A stretch of 64,000 nt of DNA, taken from assembly GCF_004151235.1 (NCBI RefSeq), contig NZ_JUIV01000006.1, forward strand, positions 1-64,000, given 5' to 3'. How positions within the stretch are numbered: position 1 is the stretch's first letter; each line of letters starts with the position of its first letter. The translations under genes and the position numbers were made by a program. This DNA is from Flavobacterium anhuiense (GTDB lineage: Bacteria; Bacteroidota; Bacteroidia; Flavobacteriales; Flavobacteriaceae). The notes below the pieces were generated by a model that was not told where the DNA came from, made no database searches, and saw only the letters and a list, made by a program, of their open reading frames with translations. Below are positions 1 through 11,893 of this stretch, piece by piece.

Positions 1-37
1 AATGATAAATCCGTTACCGAAATAAGTAACTTTTACA

Positions 38-134
38 ATTCCGACTGAAAGGAGGAATCACACTAGTAACCACAAAGATTGTCGACTACTGTTGAGGAAT
101 TCCCAGTGTGATTTCTCCCTTCGGTCGAAATGAC
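38..134. repeat. Family A inverted repeat, copy 1
   Basis: The left arm starts ATTCCGACTGAAAGGAGGAATC and the right arm is GATTTCTCCCTTCGGTCGAA. The inside carries the family hallmark ACAAAGATTGTCGA. It encodes the false ATG at 130. Positions 1-37 hold nothing recognisable. Confidence 0.75.
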
Positions 135-159
135 AAAAAAAGCAAAAAATAAAAAAACA

Positions 160-1836
160 ATGTTTTCAAAAAATAAAAAGTACAACATCAAATTAAAAAC
201 TGCTTTCCTAATGTTATCGACTGTGTGCATTCAAGTGACAGGGCAAACAACCGCATGGAAACCAGCCTCATTTGAAATTGTAAAATCAAAATACAAAACG
301 TTCAAAACAACACAATATGCTCATGTATTTTCGGGAAGCAAACACAATATAGTTCGTTTAGCTCCGGAATTAGAAGGCTTGACAGGAATTGAACTTCCTT
401 TAGATAAATATAAAAACGGAACTAATGCATCTTTACAATTGAAATTTAAAGAACCTGTAACTATTTTGGTTGGTATTTTTCAGGAAAATAATTCAGAATA
501 TCTTCAAGCTGATAAACTTCAAAACAGCAAGTTAGTTTTAGAAAACGGGATAACTATAACGGGATTGCCTTCAGTAAATGTTTATGCGGTTTCTTTTTCA
601 AAAGGAACACAAACATTAAATTTTGGAAAAGGATTATTTGCTTTTTTAGGAGTTGTAAAAGCCTCAGAAAAACTTGAAGCAAGAAATGCCAATTTCCCAG
701 ACGGAAAACTTTGGAATCCAACTTTTATTGTAGAGGGATTTTCAGATGAAAAACCGCTTTTCGAAATTATTGGCGGAGAAAACAAACCCGTTATTGATGA
801 AGGAATGTCTGGAACAGAAGGAATTCAAGGTGGTTTTGAAGGCGGACGTGTGGTAAAAGTCGGCGATACTTATCATATGTTTCCAACCGAAAGAGCAGGA
901 GAAAAAGGCGTTGATTACTATTATGATCGTGTAAAAACCAAAATCGGACATTGGACAAGTAAAGATGCAATTCATTGGAAAAGAGAATCTACCATCTACC
1001 AAGCGAGTGGTGTTTATGCTGTTACAGAAGATGATAACCCGATGAATGATCGTCGCGCGGCGATTTGGTCGTATATGTCGGTTTTCAATGAAAAAGCAAA
1101 TAAATGGTACGGCTATTATTTGGCTTATACTGTTAGCAAAGAAATAGAACCGAATCATTCCTTTGGAAGAATCTGGCGTTGTGAGTCGACTGTAGAAGGA
1201 ATCAATGGAATTGGCGGACCTTATAAAGATATGGGAATCATTATGGAACCGGGATTAGATTCTCAGCCTTGGGAAGGTCGTCAGGGTGTTGCTTCATTTT
1301 TTCCGTATCAGGTAGGCGATAAATACTTTGGATTTTATAGCGGTGCGTATCCGTTCAATTCATGGGCAGATTATCCGAAGAAATCAGGAAAAGGATGGTT
1401 TGTGGCTTTAGCGGAATCAAAAAGTTTAGAAGGTCCTTGGTTGAGGATGAACAAAGGTTTGGAACCAATTAAAACCATGCATCCGTTATTCGTAGAAAAC
1501 CCAATTGTAAGTCAATTACCAAACGGTCTGTACATCGCAATTTTCGACGGAGGTCCGGACGGCTGGGGACATCATTTACCAAATATGATTGCGTATTCGT
1601 TATCAGCAGATGGTGTTAATTGGGCAGAAGCACATTATCTGCCAATCGAAACCAAAGTAGATAAATGGTGGGATATTATGAGAACTCCGCTTTGCTTAAT
1701 TCCAGAAGGAAATGACGTTTATACCATAGTATATAATGCAATCGATTTGAAAAGAAGATTTCATCCAACAGGAATGGTAAAAGTAAAACTGAATAGAGAT
1801 GTGATGGATTTGCGTTTGAAAGAATTGAAGAAATAG
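160..1836 (+). CDS. Secreted beta-propeller glycoside hydrolase-like enzyme with N-terminal beta-sandwich
   Basis: A 558-residue exported protein. An N-terminal Sec signal (hydrophobic run TAFLMLSTVCIQVTG, cleavage near GQ-TT) is followed by a beta-sandwich-like region of about 150 residues and then, from about residue 215, a propeller of the GH43/GH117/GH137/GH143 type (repeated K-x-G/D-x-Y/W-x-x-F/Y-Y strands, for example KVGDTYHMF and QVGDKYFGFYSG). The exact CAZy family is not recognisable by eye. I chose the ATG at 160 because the in-frame ATG at 130 is the last codon of an inverted-repeat element (GTCGAAATGAC) and would add a long lysine-rich leader. Five-bladed propellers in RG-II loci include GH137 and GH143, which makes a role on an RG-II side chain plausible but unproven. 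The N-terminal region resembles the C-terminal domain of the GH138-like protein at 55091-57820, which suggests a shared accessory or binding module. Confidence 0.75.
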   Translation: MFSKNKKYNIKLKTAFLMLSTVCIQVTGQTTAWKPASFEIVKSKYKTFKTTQYAHVFSGSKHNIVRLAPELEGLTGIELPLDKYKNGTNASLQLKFKEPVTILVGIFQENNSEYLQADKLQNSKLVLENGITITGLPSVNVYAVSFSKGTQTLNFGKGLFAFLGVVKASEKLEARNANFPDGKLWNPTFIVEGFSDEKPLFEIIGGENKPVIDEGMSGTEGIQGGFEGGRVVKVGDTYHMFPTERAGEKGVDYYYDRVKTKIGHWTSKDAIHWKRESTIYQASGVYAVTEDDNPMNDRRAAIWSYMSVFNEKANKWYGYYLAYTVSKEIEPNHSFGRIWRCESTVEGINGIGGPYKDMGIIMEPGLDSQPWEGRQGVASFFPYQVGDKYFGFYSGAYPFNSWADYPKKSGKGWFVALAESKSLEGPWLRMNKGLEPIKTMHPLFVENPIVSQLPNGLYIAIFDGGPDGWGHHLPNMIAYSLSADGVNWAEAHYLPIETKVDKWWDIMRTPLCLIPEGNDVYTIVYNAIDLKRRFHPTGMVKVKLNRDVMDLRLKELKK

Positions 1837-1963
1837 AAGAGAGTGGGGGAAGAAGAAAGATGCAAGAAGCAAGATTTTTGAATATAGAATATAGAGCATA
1901 GAAAATAGAACTTTGCGACTCTGCGACTTTACGAGAGCTAAAAAAACTTGAAAAAAAACTTAG

Positions 1964-1981
1964 TCCCGATAGCTATCGGGA
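1964..1981. repeat. TCCCGATAG/CTATCGGGA palindrome
   Basis: A perfect 18-base palindrome inside a 178-base spacer that also has the low-complexity string GAATATAGAATATAGAGCATAG (1879-1900, degenerate 8-mers). No gene is visible in the spacer. Confidence 0.6.
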
Positions 1982-2014
1982 TAGCGCCTTCGTGGCAAAC
2001 TAAACATAACCAAA

Positions 2015-3139
2015 ATGAAAATTAAATATCTAATCCTAGCCATTTCAGCACTTGCCATAACCAGCTGTGCAACCAAATACAAGAAAAGAGAAATTACCGA
2101 CAGCGTAATGCAGGAGATTTACGAAGAAATCAAAACGCCTTATAAATACGGTTTGGTAATGGTTCCTGCAGACAACTCATACAAAATGGATTGTCCGAGT
2201 GTGTTTAGAAAAGATGGGAAATGGTATATGACATATTTAATTTACGACGGAAGAGGTTACGAAACCTGGCTAGCAGAAAGCGATAATCTTTTAGACTGGA
2301 AACATCTGGGAAAAATAATGTCGTTCTCAGAAAATGAAAAGCATTGGGATGTGAACCAAAAAGCAGGATATATTTCGTTGCAAGACATGACTTGGGGCGG
2401 AAGCTACGAATGGGAAAAGTACGATGATAAATACTGGATGAGCTATTTTGGTGGAGACAGCAAAGGTTACGAAGCAGGCGTTTTATCAATCGGAATGGCT
2501 TATACCAAAGAAGCGCCGACAAAACCACATGAATTTCAGAGATTAGAAAATCCGGTTTTAACACCAAAAGACAAAGATGCCAGATGGTGGGATAATAGTA
2601 CGATGTACAAAAACAGTGTTATTCGTGATAAAGATAAATTGACAGGACATAATTTTATCATGTATTATAATGCTCGTGGAGATAGTATCAATCCTGCTAA
2701 AGGCGCGGAACGTATCGCGATGGCAGTATCAAACGATATGAAACACTGGCAACGTTATGGCAGTAAGCCGTTAATCAATCATCATAAAGGAATATCGGGA
2801 GATGCTTATATTCAGCGAATTAATGATACTTGGGTGATGTTCTATTTCGGAGCTTTCTGGACGGGTTGGAATCAAGGTGCATTTAACCGTTTCGCGGTTT
2901 CAAATGACTTAGTAAATTGGACGGACTGGAAAGGCGATGATTTAGTTAAATCATCAGAACCATACGACGATTTGTTTGCGCATAAATCATTTGTAGTAAA
3001 ACATGATGGCGTTGTGTATCATTTTTACTGCGCCGTTAACAAAGCAGAACAAAGAGGAATTGCCATTGCAACGTCTAAAGATTTAGGAAAAAGCAAATTG
3101 AATTTTGTGGCTCCGCCGGAGAAAAAGAAGAAGAATTAA
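2015..3139 (+). CDS. Lipoprotein five-bladed beta-propeller glycosidase (GH43/GH143-like)
   Basis: A 374-residue lipoprotein: the signal LAISALAITSC gives a lipobox Cys, and the following residues (ATKYKKRE) carry no acidic export signal, so it probably faces the periplasm. The mature part is a single propeller. It starts with a blade holding D59 in MDCPSVFRKDGKWYMTY, the usual position of a propeller hydrolase catalytic Asp, and repeats the W/Y-x-S-x-D-x-x-x-W pattern (AESDNLLDWKH, AVSNDMKHWQR, AVSNDLVNWTD). Family-level assignment is uncertain: GH43-like, or the 3-deoxy-lyxo-heptulosarate hydrolase family GH143, are both reasonable in this locus. It sits between the first propeller gene and a GH2 gene, with repeat-filled spacers on both sides. 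Confidence 0.7.
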   Translation: MKIKYLILAISALAITSCATKYKKREITDSVMQEIYEEIKTPYKYGLVMVPADNSYKMDCPSVFRKDGKWYMTYLIYDGRGYETWLAESDNLLDWKHLGKIMSFSENEKHWDVNQKAGYISLQDMTWGGSYEWEKYDDKYWMSYFGGDSKGYEAGVLSIGMAYTKEAPTKPHEFQRLENPVLTPKDKDARWWDNSTMYKNSVIRDKDKLTGHNFIMYYNARGDSINPAKGAERIAMAVSNDMKHWQRYGSKPLINHHKGISGDAYIQRINDTWVMFYFGAFWTGWNQGAFNRFAVSNDLVNWTDWKGDDLVKSSEPYDDLFAHKSFVVKHDGVVYHFYCAVNKAEQRGIAIATSKDLGKSKLNFVAPPEKKKKN

Positions 3140-3153
3140 GAAAAAGTACGTTT

Positions 3154-3170
3154 TAAACCTGTCAGGTTTA
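3154..3170. repeat. AACCTGTCAGGTT palindrome
   Basis: A 17-base odd palindrome (TAAACCTG-T-CAGGTTTA) lies 15 bases after the stop codon of the propeller lipoprotein gene. It is the same core as the hairpins at 6657-6683 and 30654-30686. Confidence 0.7.
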
Positions 3171-3201
3171 ACGACCATAAGATAAATAAAGACACAGTTT
3201 T

Positions 3202-6644
<3,443 letters not shown>

Positions 6645-6656
6645 ATTACGATTTAT

Positions 6657-6683
6657 CCTAACAGGTTTCCAAAACCTGTTAGG
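6657..6683 (+). terminator. Terminator-like hairpin after the first GH2 gene
   Basis: A perfect 12-base-pair stem CCTAACAGGTTT / AAACCTGTTAGG with a three-base loop is followed by TATTTGTATTTAT. It starts 13 bases after the stop codon. It belongs to a series of AACCTGTYAGGTT-type palindromes also found at 3154 and 30654. Confidence 0.55.
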
Positions 6684-6723
6684 TATTTGTATTTATTGAT
6701 AAAGTATATTTTAAGTACAGTTT

Positions 6724-6821
6724 GTCATTCCGACGAAGGAGGAATCTCCACGAGTAACTCCGCAAAGAAAAGCCAATCTTTCTAGAGCATCTTACGAAGA
6801 TTCCTCCTTCGTCGGAATGAC
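6724..6821. repeat. Family A inverted repeat, copy 3
   Basis: Arms GTCATTCCGACGAAGGAGGA and TCCTCCTTCGTCGGAATGAC are perfectly complementary. It lies before the GH106 gene, after the hairpin at 6657. Confidence 0.8.
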
Positions 6822-6847
6822 AAACAAAACGGTTAAAGACAATAAAA

Positions 6848-9800
6848 ATGTTTCAAAAAAAATACCTCTTTTTTATACTCTTTTTGGCAAGCATCATCTC
6901 TGCGCAGGAAGTCCATAAAAAAGAATCCTTTCAGCCAACATTAGAATCCTCCAAACCTTGGGTGTATTGGTATTGGATGAAATCGGCGTATTCTAAAGCG
7001 GGAATCACAGCCGATTTAGAAGCGATGAAACAAGGTGGAATTGCGGGTGCATATTTAATGACCATTAAAGGGCCAGCTAATCCGCCATTGCTAGACCCGC
7101 CGGTTTTACAGTTGACGCCTGAATTTTGGGATATGATTCATTGGGCTTTTAAAGAAGCCGATCGTTTGGGGCTGAAATTGGCTTTTCACGGAGCAGACGG
7201 ATTTGCAGTTGCAGGTGGGCCTTGGATTACACCAGAAATGTCGATGCAAAAAGTAGTTTGGTCAACAGTCGAAATTTTAGGCGGAAAAAAAGTGGTTTCA
7301 AAACTGCCAGTTCCAGCGCATTACAAAGACTATTATAAAGACATTGCCACTTTTGCTATTCCGATTAAAGAATACCAAATCACTTCGCAAATGCAATTGC
7401 CAAAAGTAACGACATCCAACAACACCGATGCCTCGTTTTTGGCAGATCCTAAAAAAGACGAAAACTTCAAGTTTGCAGATGCAGGTTGGATTCAGTACGA
7501 ATTTGCACAGCCTTTTACTTGTAAATCAATAGTTATTGAAACTAAAGGAAGAGATTTTCAGGCACAGCGTCTAATTGTAGAAGTGAGCGATGACGGCGTT
7601 AATTTTAGATTCCACGAAAGAATGATTGCACCACGTCACGGCTGGCAGGATATGGATTTCCCAAACACACATACGATTACGCCTGTAACAGCAAAATATT
7701 TCCGATTTGTTTATGATCCAAAAGGAACAGAACCTGGAGCAGAAGATTTAGATTTTGCGAAGTGGAAACAGAATCTGAAAGTGAGTAAAATTACGCTTTC
7801 AAACCAATCGTTGATTAATAATTACGAAGGAAAATCGGGAGCAATCTGGCGTTTGACTGCGGAGACTACAGACAAAGAAATTCCGAATTCAGATGCATTC
7901 AAAAAATCAGAAATTATCAATATATCCAATTTTGTAGATGCTGATGGAAACTTAAACTGGAAAGTACCAAAAGGGAAGTGGAAAATTATCCGAATGGGAC
8001 ATACCTCTACAGGACATGAAAATGCAACAGGCGGAGCAGGAAAAGGGTTGGAAGTAGACAAATTCAATCCAGAATTAATTCGTTTTCAATTGGATCATTG
8101 GTTTGGAGAAGCCGTTCGTTCTGCTGGGCCAGAACTGGCTTCAAAAGTGCTAGAAATCCTTCATTTTGACAGTTGGGAATGCGGAAGCCAAAATTGGTCT
8201 TCGGTTTTTCAATCTGAATTTAAAAAGAGAAGAGGTTACGATATTGTAGAATATTTGCCTGTAATGGCTGGAATTCCGATAGAAAGTGCCAATTTCTCAG
8301 AGAAAGTTTTATACGATGTTAGAAAAACAATTGCCGATTTAGTTGCCGATAATTTCTACGGAACTGTCGCTCAAATTGCCGAAGAATATAACGTTAAGTT
8401 AAGTTCAGAAAACGTTGCGCCAACGATGATGAGCGATGCTTTATTGCATTATAAATATGTTGACTATCCGGGTGGTGAATTTTGGCTGAAAAGCCCAACT
8501 CACGATAAACCTTTTGATATGGTCGATGCCATTTCTGGCGGACATATTTACGGGAAAGATATTATTCAGGCCGAATCTTTTACGGCTCTGCGAATGGATT
8601 GGGACGAACATCCCGGAAATCTAAAAACAACGGCAGATCGAAATTATGCTTTAGGGATTAATCGTTTATTCTATCACGTTTTTGTACACAATCCGTGGAC
8701 GGATAGAAAACCCGGAATGACTCTGGACGATATTGGAACCTTTTTTCAAAGAGACCAAACTTGGTGGAAACCTGGGCAAGCATGGTTTGATTATTGCCAA
8801 AGAGTGCAGTTTCAGTTGCAAAAAGGAAAACCTGTGATTGATTTAGCGGTTTTTATCGGAGAAGATTTTCCTTCTCGTTCTTTTGTTCCCGATAGATTAG
8901 TGCCTTTTATGCCAAATGTGTTTGGAAAAGAAAGACTCGAAAGTGAAAAAATCCGTGTAGAAAATGAAGGTCAGCCAACGGCAAAAATGCCAAAAGAAGT
9001 GACCTATTCTAAAAATATCACCGATTTATCACAATGGATTAATCCGTTAAACGGTTATCAATATGATTCTTTCAATGCTGATGTTTTGATTAATGGTGCG
9101 AAAGTCGTGAACGGAAAAATTTCATTTGAAGGCGGAATAGAATATGGAGCTTTATTCTTCCCAGTAAGTCACAAAATGGCGCCAAACAAAATGCTTTCTT
9201 TGGCTTCCGCCGAAAAAATCCTGCAATTGCTAAAAGACGGAGCAACGATTTTTGTAGATGAAAAGCCAACTATTCAACCAGGAATTCAATCAGAAGCAGA
9301 CCAAAAGAAATGGCAGCATGTAATTGATGAAATCTGGAATAACAGTAATTCATCTTCATGGAAAATCGGAAAAGGAACGGTTGTCAAATTACCGTATTTA
9401 GGAAATGATTTTACTTCAATTGGAATCACGCAAGACGTTTATTTTCCAAGTTTAAACAGAGCCGATTCAGAAACATTAGCGTGGACACATCGAAAATCGG
9501 ATACAGAAGATATTTATTTCATTTCCAATCAAAAAGCAGAGAAACGTTCTTTTGAGGCTTCTTTCAGAATTTCAGGGAAAGTTCCGCAATGGTACAATCC
9601 CGTTACAGATCAAACTTCGGCTTTAGCTAATTGGAAAATAGAAAATGGAAGAACAATTGTTTCGATAACTTTAGATGCCAACGAATCTGGTTTTGTGATT
9701 TTTAAAGAAGAAACGAAAGAAGTTGTAGTAAAAGGAAAATCATCTGAATTGGAGAAAGTGCAGGCTTTAGATGAAAACTGGGAATTGCAATTTGATCCTG

Positions 9801-10234
9801 TTTTTAAAGGGCCAAAAGAAGTAATTAAAACAAAAAAGTTTTTCGATTGGAGTGTTTCAGAAAATGATCAAATCAAATATTATTCAGGAACTGTAGTTTA
9901 CAGAAAAGATTTTGTTTGGAAAGGAAAAAGCACAGATAAAATTTGGCTGGATTTGGGCGAAATTGACAATATCGCTCAAATCAAAATCAATGGAAAAGAT
10001 TGTGGAACACTTTGGACTTTCCCTTTCAAAACTGATATTTCAAAAGCTTTACAAAAAGGAAAAAATACTATAGAAATTAAGGTGACAAATACCTGGAGAA
10101 ACCGATTAATTGGTGATCAAAAATTGCCAAAAGAAGAAAGACTAACATGGACAACAGCTCCGTTCCGTTTAGAAGGAGAGCCATTGTTAAAAGCGGGATT
10201 GTTAGGTCCAGTTACGATTTTACAAGAGAAATAA
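6848..10234 (+). CDS. GH106 alpha-L-rhamnosidase
   Basis: An exported protein of 1128 residues with the GH106 signature start (SKPWVYWYWMKSAYSKAGI) on a distorted TIM barrel, a discoidin-like insert at about residues 195-320 (VSDDGVNFRFHERM), and a C-terminal GH2-like sandwich (WLDLGEIDNIAQIKINGKDC, NTWRNRLIGDQKL). E444 in HFDSWECGS and E576 in IIQAESFTA lie 132 residues apart. From memory, that equals the spacing of the catalytic pair E461/E593 in the Bacteroides RG-II enzyme BT0986, so these are the likely catalytic residues. GH106 enzymes in RG-II loci remove alpha-L-rhamnose from a side chain in a calcium-dependent way. The signal peptide is short and clear (FFILFLASIISAQ). A terminator-like hairpin and a family A repeat separate the gene from the GH2 gene upstream. 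Confidence 0.93.
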   Translation: MFQKKYLFFILFLASIISAQEVHKKESFQPTLESSKPWVYWYWMKSAYSKAGITADLEAMKQGGIAGAYLMTIKGPANPPLLDPPVLQLTPEFWDMIHWAFKEADRLGLKLAFHGADGFAVAGGPWITPEMSMQKVVWSTVEILGGKKVVSKLPVPAHYKDYYKDIATFAIPIKEYQITSQMQLPKVTTSNNTDASFLADPKKDENFKFADAGWIQYEFAQPFTCKSIVIETKGRDFQAQRLIVEVSDDGVNFRFHERMIAPRHGWQDMDFPNTHTITPVTAKYFRFVYDPKGTEPGAEDLDFAKWKQNLKVSKITLSNQSLINNYEGKSGAIWRLTAETTDKEIPNSDAFKKSEIINISNFVDADGNLNWKVPKGKWKIIRMGHTSTGHENATGGAGKGLEVDKFNPELIRFQLDHWFGEAVRSAGPELASKVLEILHFDSWECGSQNWSSVFQSEFKKRRGYDIVEYLPVMAGIPIESANFSEKVLYDVRKTIADLVADNFYGTVAQIAEEYNVKLSSENVAPTMMSDALLHYKYVDYPGGEFWLKSPTHDKPFDMVDAISGGHIYGKDIIQAESFTALRMDWDEHPGNLKTTADRNYALGINRLFYHVFVHNPWTDRKPGMTLDDIGTFFQRDQTWWKPGQAWFDYCQRVQFQLQKGKPVIDLAVFIGEDFPSRSFVPDRLVPFMPNVFGKERLESEKIRVENEGQPTAKMPKEVTYSKNITDLSQWINPLNGYQYDSFNADVLINGAKVVNGKISFEGGIEYGALFFPVSHKMAPNKMLSLASAEKILQLLKDGATIFVDEKPTIQPGIQSEADQKKWQHVIDEIWNNSNSSSWKIGKGTVVKLPYLGNDFTSIGITQDVYFPSLNRADSETLAWTHRKSDTEDIYFISNQKAEKRSFEASFRISGKVPQWYNPVTDQTSALANWKIENGRTIVSITLDANESGFVIFKEETKEVVVKGKSSELEKVQALDENWELQFDPVFKGPKEVIKTKKFFDWSVSENDQIKYYSGTVVYRKDFVWKGKSTDKIWLDLGEIDNIAQIKINGKDCGTLWTFPFKTDISKALQKGKNTIEIKVTNTWRNRLIGDQKLPKEERLTWTTAPFRLEGEPLLKAGLLGPVTILQEK

Positions 10235-10239
10235 ATGTT

Positions 10240-10301
10240 AGCCCGAATTCACGAATTTTTTATTATTCTGATTTTAAAAATAATTCGTGAATTCGTGGCG
10301 G
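10240..10301. repeat. Family C inverted repeat, copy 1
   Basis: GCCCGAATTCACGAATT (10241-10257) pairs with AATTCGTGAATTCGTGGC (10282-10299). It fills the 80-base spacer between GH106 and the esterase. Confidence 0.75.
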
Positions 10302-10314
10302 AAAAAAATAGAAT

Positions 10315-11739
10315 ATGAAAAAATCAATTATTGCATTTTTAACGATTTTAGCAAGCTTTCAAGTGAATGCTAAAATAAAATTACCGGCATTGTTTACTGA
10401 TAACATGATGTTGCAGCAAAAATCAAATGCACCAATTTGGGGCTGGGCAGAAAAAAACGCCAATATCGTAATCAAAACTTCTTGGGATTCTAAAATCTAC
10501 AAGGTAAAAGCAAACGCTTCAGGAAAATGGAAAACAGAATTACAAACTTCCACTTTTGGTGGGCCTTACACCATTGAAGTCTCAGAAGGAAACGAAAAAG
10601 TAACCATTAAAAATGTTTTGTTGGGAGAAGTTTGGCTTTGTTCTGGACAGTCGAATATGGAAATGCCATTAAAAGGATTTCAAGGTCAACCAGTTAAAAA
10701 CGGAAATGAAATTATCGTAAGATCGACCAATAAAAATATTCGTTTAATTACGATTCCGCGTGCAACGGTTTTAGAACCTTTACAAGATTTCGAAGGAAAA
10801 TGGGAAGAAGCTTCTCCAAAATCGACATCCAATTTTAGTGCAACAGCTTGGTATTTTGGATCGCTTTTGCAGGAAGTTTTAGATGTACCAGTAGGTTTGA
10901 TTCATGTTTCGTACGGAGGTTCGAGCATGGAAGCGTGGATGAATCAGGAAATGCTGAAAGATTTTACCAGCGCTAAAATTCCAACCACAAAAGAAGAATT
11001 GGCAAAAGATCCAAATCGTGTTCCAACGACTTTGTTTAACGGGATGCTTTCGCCTGTAATTGGTTACGGAATAAAAGGCTGTATTTGGTATCAGGGAGAA
11101 TCAAATTATGAAAGAGCAAGTGAGTATACCGCTTTAATGAAAAAAATGGTCAGCAGTTGGAGAACGTTGTGGAATCAGGGAGATTTTCCTTTTTATTTCG
11201 CTCAGATTGCGCCATTCAATTATGCTTCATTTCATCCAAAAGATTATTTGGAAAAGTATAATTCGGCTTATTTGAGAGAAGCGCAGTCTAAGGCTTCAAA
11301 GGAAATTCGGAACTCAGCAATGGCAGTTTTAATGGATGTTGGTGAAGAAAACAACATTCATCCTATGGATAAAGAAAAAGGAGGAAACCGTTTGGCTTTT
11401 CAGGCTCTGGCAAGAACATACGGAATTGAAGGTTTTGAATACGAAAGTCCGAAATACAAATCGATGGAAATAAAAGATGGTGCTGTAACCGTTTCTTTTG
11501 ATGATGTTGCAAACGGAATAACATCGTATGATAAAGAAGTAACTGGTTTTGAAATTGCAGGAGAAGACAAAGTTTTCTATCCGGCAAAAACGGTTGTGAG
11601 AAGAAAGTCAGTGGTTTTGACTTCTGATAAAGTCAAAAAACCAGTTGCAGCAAGATATTTATGGAAAGATTTCGCTAAAGCGGAATTGTTTAGCGCAGGC
11701 GGTTTGCCGGTTTCTTCGTTTAGAACAGACGAATGGTAA
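10315..11739 (+). CDS. SGNH carbohydrate acetylesterase (sialate O-acetylesterase-like)
   Basis: A 474-residue exported esterase of the SASA/SGNH type. The signal peptide is MKKSIIAFLTILASFQVNA. Block I is GEVWLCSGQSNMEMPL with S113 as nucleophile; the Gly block is YGGSSMEAWM, the Asn/Gln block is IWYQGESNYERA, and H349 in NNIHPMDKEKGG completes the expected Ser-His machinery. An immunoglobulin-like domain at about residues 30-100 precedes block I, as is usual in this family. The protein family is named for sialate esterases, but in pectin loci members remove O-acetyl groups from plant glycans. RG-I or RG-II deacetylation fits here, because 2-O-methyl-fucose, aceric acid and galacturonate residues of RG-II are acetylated. 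The substrate is inferred from context. Confidence 0.88.
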   Translation: MKKSIIAFLTILASFQVNAKIKLPALFTDNMMLQQKSNAPIWGWAEKNANIVIKTSWDSKIYKVKANASGKWKTELQTSTFGGPYTIEVSEGNEKVTIKNVLLGEVWLCSGQSNMEMPLKGFQGQPVKNGNEIIVRSTNKNIRLITIPRATVLEPLQDFEGKWEEASPKSTSNFSATAWYFGSLLQEVLDVPVGLIHVSYGGSSMEAWMNQEMLKDFTSAKIPTTKEELAKDPNRVPTTLFNGMLSPVIGYGIKGCIWYQGESNYERASEYTALMKKMVSSWRTLWNQGDFPFYFAQIAPFNYASFHPKDYLEKYNSAYLREAQSKASKEIRNSAMAVLMDVGEENNIHPMDKEKGGNRLAFQALARTYGIEGFEYESPKYKSMEIKDGAVTVSFDDVANGITSYDKEVTGFEIAGEDKVFYPAKTVVRRKSVVLTSDKVKKPVAARYLWKDFAKAELFSAGGLPVSSFRTDEW

Positions 11740-11782
11740 TTATGAATTGTAAATGATTAATGATGAGTTTAACGACTAGTTT

Positions 11783-11869
11783 GTCATTTCGACGAAGGAG
11801 AAATCTTCGCAAGTAGCTCCGCAATCTTTGTCGATCATGCAACGAAGATTTCTCCTTCGTCGAAATGAC
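11783..11869. repeat. Family A inverted repeat, copy 4
   Basis: Arms GTCATTTCGACGAAGGAGAA and TTCTCCTTCGTCGAAATGAC are perfectly complementary. It supplies the false TTG and ATG starts at 11828 and 11837 of the DUF5703 frame. Confidence 0.8.
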
Positions 11870-11893
11870 AAAAGAACTTTAAAAAGAGTAAAA

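Noticed and set aside
742..1158. Minus-strand 138-codon open frame
   Set aside because: It lies wholly inside the propeller gene, has no recognisable domain and only mirrors the coding bias of the + strand.
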